The position numbers and the translations under genes were made by a program. From assembly GCF_028583425.1 (NCBI RefSeq), contig NC_072802.1:18361926-18425925 (forward strand): a DNA stretch of 64,000 bases. Reading direction: 5' to 3'. The notes below the pieces were generated by a model. That model made no database searches. It was not told the origin of the DNA and was given only the letters and a program-made list of their open reading frames with translations. The DNA is from Eublepharis macularius. Its lineage: Eukaryota; Chordata; Lepidosauria; Squamata; Eublepharidae. Positions within the stretch are counted from its first letter, which is position 1. Every line of letters begins with the position of its first letter. Positions 10,833-20,735 of this stretch are shown here, piece after piece.

Positions 10833-11370
10833 TATGAAACTCGCGGTCAAACTAGACTAGACGGGAGCGAGACTTGATCCTGTTTTTAAGAAGCTTTGAA
10901 AAGTGGAGAAGGGGTCTTTGGGTAAGAGGCTTTGCTCACACGTGTTTCTGCAGCAAAATTGCCTCTCCAAAGCTGAAAGTAGTTCTGTGGGACGGGGAGG
11001 ACAGAAAACAGATCCAAGTGCTAACTGTAGCTTCAGGAGGGGGATGATTCAAATTAGTTTGTTTAAAAGCCACATTTAATAGAACCATTAACCAGGCACT
11101 AAAAAGGAATGCATTGTTGTGTGAGCCCCTCCAGTGAATTTAAAAAATTCCATACAGCGGGGCTTCCCAGCGGTAGAATAAAGGTTTCTGCAAACCTAAG
11201 GGATCCTCTTCCAAATTTGCAGGAAAATCCTAATTATTTTATAGAAGGGGGGGTGTATAAAAATCCCAACATGTTGCCAAGGAACCACAGAATTCCTTGC
11301 CATTTGAGATCTCATGGGAACATCTTAAGAGAACTTGGTCATTATTTGGGGTTGCCTAGGTAATCTCTCA
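10833..11370. other. no recognised feature
   Basis: Nothing identifiable between two hAT MITEs. Confidence 0.35.
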
Positions 11371-11378
11371 TCATGCCA

Positions 11379-11606
11379 TAGGGTTGCCAGCTTCAAGTTG
11401 AGAAATTCCTGGAGATCTGGGGGGTGAAACCTGGAGAAACCTGGAGAAAGTGGGGTTTGGGGAGGGGAAGGACCTTGGCATGGCATAATTCCATAGAGTC
11501 CACCCCCAAAGTAGCCATTTTCTCCAGGTGAACAGATCTCTGTGGCCTGGAGACCAGTTGTAATTCCGGGGGATTTCCAGCCGCTACCTGGAGGCTGATA
11601 ACCCTA
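11379..11606. mobile_element. hAT MITE family B, complete, 228 bp
   Basis: Ends tagggttgcca / taaccctа-type inverted repeat (right end gataaccct then a). Perfect 8-bp duplication tcatgcca at 11371-11378 and 11607-11614. The body has the family phrases gaaattcctggagatctggggg and gcctggagaccagttgtaattccgg. Other copies are at 12261, 20004, 20262, 21333, 24116 and 58028. Confidence 0.9.
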
Positions 11607-11614
11607 TCATGCCA

Positions 11615-12260
11615 AAGCTCCATGCTTTAAGCGAGGACCTGCAGATGAATTTAGCGCTCCATGCAAAGCTTTGGCTGCTTGGGCCAAAGGTGGCAAGCCC
11701 TCCTGTACTGCAGGCAGGCTGGGAAGTCAAAATGGCCCTGGAAGAAACCAGACTGAGCGGCTTCTGCAGTGCTAAGCGGAGCTCCTGGACTTGGCTCTGT
11801 TTGCTTTCGGCTGCCAGTAGCCCTGCCTGCCGGGAACCTTCCCTGTAAGTTGAACGGCTGTTGATCCAAACGTTCCCTACCCCAGGTGCTTTCGTTCAGC
11901 CTTGACATGAGAGCTGCCGCTTATCTTTCACTGTCCTCCTTTCCTTGGTTTTGCATCAACTGAACGACTGAGCCTTTAAAAAGTATGATGTCTGAGGTGG
12001 TCTGAAAATTATGTCATCAGCTTTTCCAAAGAAACGTCCCTAGCGGAGTGGGCGACCAAATTTAGAAAGAATTTTTTAAAACACACACACACATGGCTGC
12101 CGCGCAGAGCTCAGGTGGCTTTGGGTGTCTGCTGCGGGTACAGAAGGAAAAGAAGCCAGAGTGCCATGTGTCCTTCCTTTGCAACAGCAGGAATCTGCTG
12201 CAGTCAACTTCTTCTGCATGTTCCTGGATTTGGGGGGAAAGAGGCCGCAGGCCCCTGAGA
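11615..12260. other. no recognised feature
   Basis: Contains a short CA run near 12080-12092 and nothing else recognisable. Overlapping frames on both strands lack any domain. Confidence 0.35.
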
Positions 12261-12480
12261 TGGGAGTTGCCAACTCCAGCTCAGTAAATTCTTGGAGATT
12301 TGGGGGTGGAGTCTGGGGATGGTGGCATTTGGGAAAGAAAGGGAGCTCAGAAGGGACATAATACCATAGAATGCACCCTGCCCCCGCCCCCAGATGCCAT
12401 TTCCTTCTGGGGAGCTGATCTCTGGAGTCTGGCGATGAGGAGCAGTTCTGGGAAATCCCCAGTCCCCACCCTCAGGGTTG
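12261..12480. mobile_element. hAT MITE family B, diverged
   Basis: Starts gggagttgccaactccagctc and continues with attcttggagatttgggggtggagtctgggg and the right half gagctgatctctggagtctgg. The right terminus is decayed (accctcagggttgc). No clear target duplication. Confidence 0.75.
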
Positions 12481-13472
12481 CAGCCCAGTGGCCACCCCTT
12501 GCACATCTGTTGGGTGAGGGACATCCAAAATTTATGTTTAACATCATGTTGTGGAAGGGAATAAGGAAACCTGGGGAAAGTGCACTTTCTGCCCAGGGAC
12601 AGACACCCTCAACTGCAGCAGCCTTTGGGCTGTGATAGCAATCCATTCCCCCTTCTACGGAGTCAAACCCGTGGTCCATCTTTCTCAGGGCCGTCCTCTC
12701 TGCAGAGACGAGCTGCAGCTCTCCAAGGTATTCCCCGACACCTGTTACCTGATCTCCTTTCACTGCTGGCTTTGGTCTTAAAATGATCTGCCTGCAAGAC
12801 GTACGCTCAGCCGTTATGCTACGCTCTCTGGTCGCCTTGCCATTCTAAGTAGAGTCACACCCTTCAAAGCCCATTGACATTACTGGCCTTAACAGGGTGC
12901 ATCTCTGCCTAGGATGGCATTGTTAGCTGAGCGACCTGAAGTCATTTTCATGGGAAACGGGAGAAGGGAGCAAACTTCTTAGCCCTTCTCTAAGTGCCTG
13001 TGTTATGGTCCTCCCCTTCATTGGGGGAAAACCCAACAAAAATAAGCAAGGGAGAAGGCCATCTGGTGATGCTGTGATGGAGTGCTTCGATTCATCCCCG
13101 CCACCCCTGTATTTCTGAAATCACAAGCCTTGCCTTGCTGCTTATGTCTTTAAAGGACACGGTCATGACTGCAGGGCTAGCAAACGCGAATGTGTGATTT
13201 ATAGCAGTTGATTAGCCTGGAATTCATGTCTGAAAAAAACCCTGTACTGTTTGTTTTCAGCCCACAGCATTTCCCCAGGTGGTTCGTGTTTTCATCGGTG
13301 ACAAGATGACGATTCACATTTTTGCCAAAGGATCTAGTGAGTCATCGCATTAAATCTCCGGAAGTGCATGCTTGGCAAGATTCCTACCAAAGTAAGTTTG
13401 TATCTTTTCATATCTTCGAGGAAGCTCGGCTGAGGACGGAGTCAAGCAGCCGGCAGTAGGAGGCACAAAATA
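12481..13472. other. mostly unrecognised; contains a family E fragment
   Basis: 12848-12915 (gtcacacccttcaaagcccattgacatta... taacagggtgcatctctgcctagg) is a degraded copy of foldback E. An exon-like stretch at 13261-13336 is discussed under findings. The rest is unrecognised. Confidence 0.4.
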
Positions 13473-13480
13473 CATAGAAT

Positions 13481-13805
13481 CAGGGCTTTTTTTCAGCTGG
13501 AATGTGGTGGAACAGAGCTCTGGAACCTCTTGAAAATGGTCACATGGCTGGTAGCCCCGCCCCCTGATCTCCAGGCAGAGGGGAGTTTAGATCGTCATCC
13601 ACGCCGCAGAGGGCAATCTAAACTCCCCTCTGTCTGGAGATCAGGGGGCGGGACCACCGGCCATGTCACCATTTTCACCAAGGGCGATTTAAACTTTAAA
13701 AAACTCCCCCCTCCCTTGTTCCAGCTGACCCAAAGTGACATCATTGTGCAGTCCTGAGTTCTACTACTGAGTTCCACCACCTCTTTTCCCAGAAAAAAAG
13801 CCCTG
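13481..13805. mobile_element. hAT MITE family A, complete, 325 bp
   Basis: CAGGGCTTTTTTTC at the left and AGAAAAAAAGCCCTG at the right. Perfect 8-bp duplication catagaat at 13473-13480 and 13806-13813. This longer subtype carries a segment with aaactccccc... gttccagctgacccaaagtgacatcattgtgcag that is absent from the 248-bp copies. Confidence 0.95.
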
Positions 13806-13813
13806 CATAGAAT

Positions 13814-15236
13814 GATATAATTTCGTGTCCCAGTTTAGGGTGAATAAGAGTGTACTAGCTTTTTTAGCTTCAAAAATTTCTTTCTTACAACTGGAAAAGG
13901 AGAGAGATATCGGTAGATCCCTATTCTAACCTAATCGGGGCCAACAAAACATATTTTGCCTCCTCTGTATTCCTGTCATTTAGGGACAACTGGTACAGCT
14001 TATTAATTTATTGCAAGTTTTTCACCCAGCCTTTCAATCCTATATGGCCTTCAAAGAAGCTTACAAAATCCATTACAGCTATACAGCTGTCCTTGGGCCA
14101 GCCCCCCCCCCCGAGGACGATCTCAAAAAGGCTTTGTGGTCACATCTTTATGGACAAGCTGTCAAGGCACTCGATACCTGAAAGGAGAACAACATTTCTT
14201 GCAGCACAAGCATTCATGAGTCAGAGCTCACTTCGTCAAATGCACTGGAGTGTACTCCCATACCTAATATATGTGCTGATTTTGTATCCTTTCCAATTTT
14301 AAATTGAAATGTCACAGGCCTCTTGCCTTTCGTGACCTTTTACCCTCCCTTAGCCATCTCTCTCTCTCTCACTCATGTGTGTGTGAGTGTGTGTGTGTCT
14401 CTGTGTGTATACTGATTGATCCTCATTTCATGCATCTGATGAAGAGCACTCTGTCTCACAAATATGATGTTTCAGTACATCAGAGACAAATCTTAAGTAG
14501 GTCTACTCGGAATCCTAGTCAGGTCTATTCAATGACACTTACTCCTAGGAAAGTATCCTTAGGATTGCACTGTTAGTCTTTAAAACACCACATCCAAGTA
14601 TCTTTTTTGCCTTTGCGGGGACACAGCCCATCCCCTAGGATTTGCAACTAGAAAAAACTCAGAAAATATAAAACAGATTCTATTGAGGGCTTCGGATATG
14701 TTTGCGTCATTTCTTTTGCACCTCTTCCTTACCTTTCCCCCATTTTTTTTTGGCTTGAATTTTCTTTATTTAAACTATAAACTATACACCACAACATAAT
14801 AAAAAATAAACATAGAGAATAAGAAAAAACACACCTAATTCTTACCTTTCCCCTTTGATTTGATTTGGCCATCGATATGTTTTGAATTCCCAGCGCTGCT
14901 CACCTCCCAGTGCCTATCAATTCAGATGAAATCCCATTAAGCTCTGTGGGACATCTAAGGAGGTTAACGTGGGATTGTGTTGCTGGGAAGTACTCCACAC
15001 AGAGGGCACCTCTTGTTAAAGTGCTGTAAATGGAGACACCCCCCAAGCATTATGTTTCTTGGGCGGGGGGAGAAGGAAGAAGCGGAAAGGGTTGGGGGCT
15101 GGGAGAGTGGTGAGTTGGGTGATCCTGTTGAAATTAATTTTTAAGGATTTTCAAGAATCATACTGGTTTCTTCCAGGAAAGAGCTGAGGATTGTTTGTTT
15201 TAATGTATTTTAAATAATTATTTAGCTATGAGAGTG
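13814..15236. other. mixed debris: L2-like tail, family E fragment, simple repeats
   Basis: 14000-14080 looks like the complement of an L2 3' end (ttaatttattgcaagtttttcacccagcc). 14510-14576 is a family E fragment (tccttaggattgcactgttagtcttt). 14357-14410 is a mixed TC/GT simple repeat. The remainder is unrecognised. Confidence 0.4.
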
Positions 15237-15244
15237 GCGAGAAC

Positions 15245-15587
15245 CAGGGCTTTTTTTCAGCAGGAATGCAGTGGAACAGAGTTCCGGCACCTCTTGAAAA
15301 CGGTCACATGGCCAGTGGCTCCGCCTCCTTATCTACAGACAGAGTTTAGATTGCCCTCTATCTGTATCCAGCCCCCCTAGGAACACTGTCAGCAAGCTTC
15401 AGTCTCTGAGAGGCAATCTAGACTCCCCTCTGTCTGGAGATAGGGGGCAGGGCCACCAGCCATGTGACCATTTTCGCTGAGGGCAATTTAAACTTTTAAA
15501 AACTCCCCCCTTGTTCCAGCTGACCCAAAGTGATGTCATTGTGCAGTCCTGAGTTCCACCATCTCTTTTCCCAGAAAAAAAGCCCTG
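15245..15587. mobile_element. hAT MITE family A, complete, 343 bp
   Basis: CAGGGCTTTTTTTC ... GAAAAAAAGCCCTG with perfect 8-bp duplication gcgagaac at 15237-15244 and 15588-15595. The centre (about 15365-15410) holds unrelated-looking sequence (cagcccccctaggaacactgtcagcaagc), so this copy differs internally. Confidence 0.95.
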
Positions 15588-15939
15588 GCGAGAACGTTTT
15601 TGTGACCTTGCTTATTTATTTTCTGCACAGAATTGTGCCAAGAGGAGCCCTGTCAACTTCTCCCCCATGCCAAACTGCTGCTAGGTCCACTTGAATGCTG
15701 TCCAGTACCGAGGGAGTTCCCTCCCTAACCAGCATAGTTTTTCTTTAAAAATCAGGCTCACAAGGGCCTAATTCAAACTAGGAATATGGTCCAAGGGAAG
15801 AGTGTAAGCCTTTCCCTCACACCGTTTTCTTGGCAGCTGTTTGCTTGCTTCACATGGAAAATGAACGGGTACAGATTCTGCACTTGGTGGACCAATAGTC
15901 AGTTAGTCCAGGATGAGCCAATTTCATAAGTTGAAGTTT
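15588..15939. other. no recognised feature
   Basis: Nothing identifiable beyond the MITE target duplication. Confidence 0.35.
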
Positions 15940-16175
15940 GACTCCTACAGTTGGAAGGAGCTTTGTAGGCTGTCTTGCCCAACCCCTGGCTCAGTTCTGG
16001 AAATTCAAAACCAGAATATCCTTGACAGATGGCTATTCAGCATCTGTTTGAAGACCTCCAGTGAGGAATAGGTTCCTCCCCCCAGGTAATTGGTTCTATT
16101 GTCAGATTTCTCTTCCCATTAGGAAGCTTCTCTTACTGTTCAGCTCAAATCTACCACCGTGTAATTTTTACCATT
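15940..16175 (-). mobile_element. CR1/L3-type LINE 3' fragment (left part)
   Basis: Contains ggaaggagctttgtaggctgtcttgcccaacccctggctc and gacctccagtgaggaataggttcc, the complement of a CR1-class 3' region comparable with 58259-58866. It continues beyond the L1-type insertion at 17722-17870, so it was the target of that insertion. Confidence 0.6.
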
Positions 16176-16190
16176 AAGCCTATTAAATCT

Positions 16191-17706
16191 TTTTTTTTTA
16201 TAAATTTTTTTATTTTTCATAACTACAAAACACTACACCAGACTATCACAAGGAAAGGGAAAGGACAAAGGGGGGTGGAAAAAGAAAAAGGGGGGGGAAT
16301 GAACTACAAACACTAAACACTACACTTCAATGTTTCCCTTCATACTGTCATAATACAAAAATAGCTCCATAGAATAATGATGGAGTGGTTAATCATACAG
16401 AAAATAAACATTTCAAATTCTGATTAAACTTTCCTCCCCCTTCTAGGTCCCGGACGCAATTCTCTCTGTGCAACTGCTGTTGCGATGCTCTCCTCCTCCC
16501 CCCCCCCCTCCGGCTCCTCCTTTTCTTCGTTCTTGGTGCAGCAGAGTTCTGGGTTTTTATTCTCAAAATCCTTTAGTTGATCTTCTGATAATATCTTATA
16601 GGCCTGATCTTTATATCTGAACCATATTCCTTCCGGGAATAACCATTTGTACTTTATTCCATGGTCCCTCAGAAGAGCTGCAAACTTTTTATATTTAAAA
16701 CGCCGTTTCCGGACTAGAAATGGAACGTCCTTCAAAATCTTGACTTTCAAACCCATAAAGTCCAAATCCGCATTGTATGAGTTATATAGGATGGTGTCCC
16801 GAATCTTTTTAGTTGAAAAGTCAATAATGATCTCACGAGGCAACTGTCGCTTTGTTGCATATTTTGAAGAAGCCCAACGGACCTCCAAAATGGCGCTTTT
16901 AACCTCTTCTTTAGTCGTCCTCGCGGGTGTCGCCAGTAGTTCCGAGACCAAATCCCACAGATCCTCATTTTCCTCCTCTTTCACGTTTTGGAGACGCAAA
17001 ATTGTCTGCGTTCGTTCCACCTGTAGCCCGATCAGTTGGTTCTCCACCAACTTCAGCTCCTTTTTTGTAGCCTTCACAAGTGACGCACTTTCCAGAGCAG
17101 ACTTTTCTGCCCCCCCCGCTGCTGCCTTAATGGTTTTCACCTCGCTTTCAATTAAGCCCACCCTTTGATCAGTTTCGTTCAGCTTGTCAACAAAGGGTTT
17201 TATGGCTTCCACCACCGCCCTGCGCACCAACTCTTCGAGCGACTCCCCTTTCTGCAAGGTGGCCGAGATTGACTTACCGAGAGCGGGACTTTGCTTCTTT
17301 GCTGCCATTTTGGGGGGGGGGGGGCGCCAACAAAATTCTGGAACTCCACGAAGGGGAAGAGCAAGTCTTCTTCAGATCAACCTCTCCTTCACAAACGCTT
17401 GTAGAACAGAAGGGATTCGCTTGTTTACAGGCTTCCGCCTGTTTCTTTTACTTGCCGTTTCTCGTTGCCCGGCGGCACTCGAGGCGCCGCGCACATCTGC
17501 CGGCCTCCATAGGGACAAACGGGCAATTCCCCCCCCGCATTGATTTCGGGGAGTTCTTCCCGCCGCGTCCCGGACCCTGGCTCCCTCCCTGGGAGTCCTG
17601 GGGGCTAATCCTTACGGATCAGCCGCCCGGTCAGGGTGCCCGGTCGTTTCCTCCCGGACCAGCCGAGAGGAGCGTCCGGCATGGCTGAGAAAACGAAACC
17701 GAATCC
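16191..17706 (-). mobile_element. ORF1-only L1 derivative (HAL1-like), complete 1516-bp insertion
   Basis: Both ends are defined. A 15-bp target duplication (aagcctattaaatct) lies at 16176-16190 and 17707-17721. On the minus strand the order is a GC-rich 5' leader (17706-17309), an intact ORF1 (17308-16424), a ~230-bp 3' region and an A-rich tail (16191-16205). There is no endonuclease or reverse-transcriptase coding sequence. A 5'-truncated L1 would lose ORF1 first; here the leader and ORF1 are kept and ORF2 is absent. That matches the half-L1 design known in mammals, moved in trans by L1 machinery (inference). Confidence 0.85.
16424..17308 (-). CDS. L1 ORF1p-like RNA-binding protein of the ORF1-only element, 294 aa
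   Basis: Intact frame from an ATG 398 bp inside the element's 5' end. Residues ~22-103 are a heptad-rich helix (coiled coil). Residues ~102-175 resemble the L1 ORF1p RRM (ILRLQNVKEEENEDLWDLV). Residues ~188-252 resemble its C-terminal domain (VRKRRFKYKKFAALLRDHGI, then FPEGIWFRYKDQAY). The tail adds an acidic stretch (~262-276) and a basic end (RPGPRRGRKV) absent from the 264-aa ORF1p at 51299. ORF1p coats element RNA as trimers and acts as a nucleic-acid chaperone (family knowledge). Sequence identity with the neighbouring L1 ORF1p is low, so the two come from different L1 lineages. No stop or frameshift is present. Confidence 0.85.
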   Translation of the reverse strand: MAAKKQSPALGKSISATLQKGESLEELVRRAVVEAIKPFVDKLNETDQRVGLIESEVKTIKAAAGGAEKSALESASLVKATKKELKLVENQLIGLQVERTQTILRLQNVKEEENEDLWDLVSELLATPARTTKEEVKSAILEVRWASSKYATKRQLPREIIIDFSTKKIRDTILYNSYNADLDFMGLKVKILKDVPFLVRKRRFKYKKFAALLRDHGIKYKWLFPEGIWFRYKDQAYKILSEDQLKDFENKNPELCCTKNEEKEEPEGGGEEESIATAVAQRELRPGPRRGRKV

Positions 17707-17721
17707 AAGCCTATTAAATCT

Positions 17722-17879
17722 AATCTTGCCCTCTGGACTAGCAGAAAGCAGGTCTTCCATATGACAGTTCTTCAAGTAATGGAACTGCAAAACATTTATC
17801 TTTTATCCAAGCTAAATATGCTCAGTTCCATTAACCTTTCTTCCTAAAACTTGTTTTTCTGGCCTCCCAACCAACTTTG
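17722..17879 (-). mobile_element. CR1/L3-type LINE 3' fragment (right part)
   Basis: Continuation of 15940-16175 after the insertion: tcttgccctctggactagcagaaagcaggtcttcc... cagttcttcaag. The complement corresponds to the ORF2 C-terminal side of a CR1-class element. Confidence 0.55.
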
Positions 17880-18098
17880 GCTTGAATGTCAGACTGGGAT
17901 ATGGAAGGCCCAGATCTCGTCCTCTCTCTGTCATGGAATCTTGCTGGGGGGATCTGGAGCCTCTCATATATTCTCAAGCTAACTCACCCGCACAGGATTC
18001 TTGTGACAATAGAACGGAGGTGTAGAGTACAATTTAAGCCACTTTGAGTCCCTACTGGAAGGAAAGATGGGGCATAAAAATAACTAAATAGTAAATAA
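17880..18098 (+). mobile_element. MIR/CORE-SINE-like repeat, degraded
   Basis: Ends with caggattcttgtgacaatagaacggagg... ccactttgagtccctactggaaggaaagatggggcataaaaataa, the 3' half of the MIR-like family seen at 45310 and 46003. Confidence 0.45.
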
Positions 18099-18377
18099 AT
18101 GTGTTCAAATGAACTCCACAGTCCCCACAAAGATCTGGTAGTCCCCATCACAGGAGACTGCAGGCACCACTTGAGACTAGTCAGTGAAATCCCAGCACAT
18201 GGTTTCACTCCAGAGCCCTGCTCCTTTAAACTTCCTGCAAGTTCTCCGTCTGGGCCTTCACCCTGCAGGCCCAATAAACAACAGCTTGGTTGCCCTCTTG
18301 ATCCTATTGGGAGCACCCCTGCAGCTACCCACAAAGCTCCAACACTGGAGCAGTCCTTAGATCAAGATGGGTCCCCA

Positions 18378-18569
18378 TGTTAGTCTGTCTGTAGCAGTAC
18401 AAAAGAGCAAGAGTCCAGTAGCACCCATAAGACTAACAAAATTGGTGGTAGGGTATGAGCTTTCATGAGCCACAGCTCACTTCTTCAGATACCTTTGAAG
18501 TGAGCTGTGGCTCATGAAAGATCATACCCTACCATTAATTTCACGAGTCTTATAGGTGCTACTGGAGCT
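18378..18569. mobile_element. palindromic retroelement family F1 (possible Penelope-like), diverged
   Basis: Two inverted arms: gagtccagtagcacccataagactaac... ggtatgagctttcatgagccacagctcac, and its complement ending aggtgctactgg. The loop is cttcttcagatacctttgaag. The preamble tagtctgtctgtagcagtacaaaa matches the flank of the element at 36615. The ends are not well defined here. Confidence 0.65.
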
Positions 18570-19181
18570 GTCCTTGGTGCTGCTGAAGCAGACCTCGCAC
18601 CTGCCCATCACTTTCAACCTGCCGTTTATCACCTCTGCTGCTTAGTCTTTGGAGGCCCAGTTTTGTAGTTACGGGTGCCTTGCAGCCCAGTTGTCAAGGC
18701 TATAGCCATGGCTGCGATGTCTCAGTCTTCTGTTTGGTCTTGCAGCTTCACAGATGGGAAAAATCTATATTCCGTGTTTTCAAACACAGGGCTTACCGTA
18801 CGCTGTTCTTTTCCTCTCGAGCAGGAGAGTGGCATATGGCTTTGAGTGACCATGTGTTTATGTGAGAGAAACAGCCTGGAAATCTTGAGGCAGCCACCCA
18901 TGCATTATCTGGTGATAGCAGAGTAAACAAACAACCTCAGCCTGTATGTTGACATTAACCTAATGGAACCACGAAAGCTCATGATCAAAGGGGATCAGGT
19001 TCTTGTCTTTCTCCTGAATCATATCAATCAGCATTCATTTTCTTCCTCCATGTGAGGGCTACATGGTACAGGCAAGGAACTATGTACAAGATTCAACATG
19101 AGACACCGCTACCTTGGGCTGTATCTCCAATGGTCCCCTATGTAGTTTCATCTGTTCTAAGCACATCAGTGCTTCTTAGGA
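18570..19181. other. no recognised feature
   Basis: Unassigned DNA before a SINE pair. Confidence 0.35.
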
Positions 19182-19368
19182 GTGGGGCCATGGCTCAGTG
19201 CTAGAGCATCTGCTTTGCATGCAGAAAGTCCAAGGTTCAGTCCCCAGCTTCGCCAGAGAGATAGCACAGACTTCTTCCTGAGACTCTGGGGAGATGCTGC
19301 CCATTAGAGTAATAGTGACCTGGTGAGTTAATGGCCTGTTTCCTTAGCAGGCTGCTTCACATGCTCGG
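19182..19368 (+). mobile_element. tRNA-derived squamate SINE (SINE-T), near full length
   Basis: The head has A box ggccatggctcagtgctagagc and B box aggttcagtcccc. The body (gagactctggggagatgctgccca) and the 3' end (caggctgcttcacatg) follow. Full consensus order. Confidence 0.85.
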
Positions 19369-19392
19369 CAGTAGAGAACTTGCTTTTCCCAG

Positions 19393-19716
19393 GGGAGGGA
19401 CCATGGGTCAGTAGTAGCAGAGCCTCTGCCATGCATGCAAAAGGTCCCAGGTTCGATCCACGGTGTCTCCAGTTGAAAGGACCAGGTAGCAGGGGATGCG
19501 AAAGACTTGGGCCCGAGCCCTTGGAGAGATGCTGCCAGTCTGAGAAGACAATAGTAACCTCGATGGCCTGATTGAGTCTAAGGGCCAAGCTACACATGAC
19601 GAATGACACTTGAACGGCAAGTGGATTGAGTGGAGGGCAAGTGAACAGGGAGAAATACACTTGCCGTTCAAGTGTCATTCGTCACTTGTAGCTTGGCCCT
19701 AAGGCAGCTTCTGGTG
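19393..19716 (+). mobile_element. SINE-T interrupted by MITE C
   Basis: The head aggttcgatccacgg (B box) is at about 19449-19463. The 3' end is split: gatggcctgattgagtctaa before and aaggcagcttctgg after the 118-bp MITE at 19582-19699. The SINE is therefore the older insertion. Confidence 0.85.
19582..19699. mobile_element. MITE C, short form, 118 bp (Harbinger-like?)
   Basis: Long terminal inverted repeats GGGCCAAGCTACACATGACG... / ...GTCACTTGTAGCTTGGCCC with arms of about 45 bp. Flanked by TAA at 19579-19581 and 19700-19702. A second copy at 62914 is flanked by TGA. Three-base duplications point to the PIF/Harbinger superfamily rather than hAT (inference). Confidence 0.85.
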
Positions 19717-19779
19717 TTTTTTTCATATTTAATAGTAGTGTAGTTGAATTGCTGTTCTCACTGGGGGAATGAACCTCTC

Positions 19780-19940
19780 AGATCCTTCCACCTTCTTCCC
19801 AGTAGAGCTAAAGTTGTCCTTAAAGTTGTCCAATTGGCTGCTGCCCGGATATGTTCTTTTTCAGCAAAGGCTCTAGTGCAGTGGAACGCTTTCCTGGAGG
19901 AAGTGGCTGAGGATTATTACTTTAGCCTATTTCCATAAGT
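19780..19940 (+). pseudogene. possible L2 LINE C-terminal fragment
   Basis: A frame includes 'FSAKALVQWNAFLEEVAEDYY', resembling the L2 'LWNxLPEEV' block. Degraded and short. Confidence 0.45.
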
Positions 19941-20003
19941 AATGCAAAGCTCTGTTTTTCAGCTGGGTTTTTGGCAAGTTGTCAAGACTTACGCTGAGTT
20001 ACT

Positions 20004-20178
20004 TAGAGTTGCCAAGTCGGAGTTGGGAAATTCCTGGAGCTTTGGGGGTGGAGCTTTGGGAGGGACCTCAACAGAGCAGGATGCCATAGAGGCCACCCTC
20101 CAAAGCAGCCATTTTTCCCAGGGGAACTTTCCTGTGTCATCTGGAGATCACTTGTGATTTGGGGAGATCTCCAAGTCT
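20004..20178. mobile_element. hAT MITE family B
   Basis: Starts tagagttgccaagtcgg and contains gaaattcctggagctttgggggtggagc, ccaccctccaaagcagccattttt and ggagatcacttgtgattt. The right end is decayed. Confidence 0.8.
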
Positions 20179-20261
20179 CAAGTTTCTTTCTTAACTGACT
20201 ATTTTGTCTGTTGAATCTGTAATTTTATGGCTTCCTTCCTTCCTTTGTTCTTTTCTCCAGC

Positions 20262-20404
20262 TTGCCAGCTTTGGGTTGGGAAATTCCTGGAGATTGTGGG
20301 GTGGAGCCTGAGAAGGGCAGAATTTGGGGACGGGAGAGACCTCAGTGGGGAATAAAGCCACAGAGCGCACCCTACAAAGCAGCCATTTTCTCCAAGCGAA
20401 CTCA
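20262..20404. mobile_element. hAT MITE family B, right end missing
   Basis: Starts ttgccagctttgggttgggaaattcctggag and stops at ccattttctccaagcgaactc, where an F2 retroelement begins. Confidence 0.8.
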
Positions 20405-20407
20405 TTT

Positions 20408-20566
20408 CTTAGTTGTAGATTTCCCGGGCTGTATGGCCGTGGTCTTGGCATTGTAGTTCCTGACATTTCACCAGCAGCTGCGACTGGCATCTTCAGAGGT
20501 GTAGCATCGAAAGACAGGGATCTCTCAGTGTCCAATGAGATCATTTCTCAGTGTCATGTCATTGAC
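20408..20566 (-). mobile_element. palindromic retroelement family F2, single arm, minus strand
   Basis: gatttcccgggctgtatggccgtggtcttggcattgtagttcctgac... ggcatcttcagaggtgtagcatcgaaagacagggatctctcagtgtcc is one arm of the element at 25349-25643, complement orientation. Only one arm is present. Confidence 0.8.
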
Positions 20567-20567
20567 T

Positions 20568-20735
20568 AGACTCCCCTCTGTCTGGAGATCAGGGGGCGGG
20601 GCCACCAGCCATGTGACCATTTTCGCCGAGGGCAATTTAAACTTTAAAAACTCCCCCCTTGTTCCGGTTGACCCAAAGTGACGTCATTGTGTGATCCTGA
20701 GTTCCACCACCTCTTTTCCCAGAAAAAAAGCCCTG
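20568..20735. mobile_element. hAT MITE family A, right half only
   Basis: Begins at the internal palindrome (agactcccctctgtctggagatcaggggg) and runs to the intact terminus GAAAAAAAGCCCTG. The left half is missing at the junction with the F2 arm. Confidence 0.85.

Noticed and set aside
12347..12763. 138-aa minus-strand frame as a gene
   Set aside because: Overlaps a hAT MITE B copy, and its N-terminal part has no recognisable domain.
16647..17168. 173-aa plus-strand frame
   Set aside because: It is the antisense shadow of the ORF1-like gene at 16424-17308.
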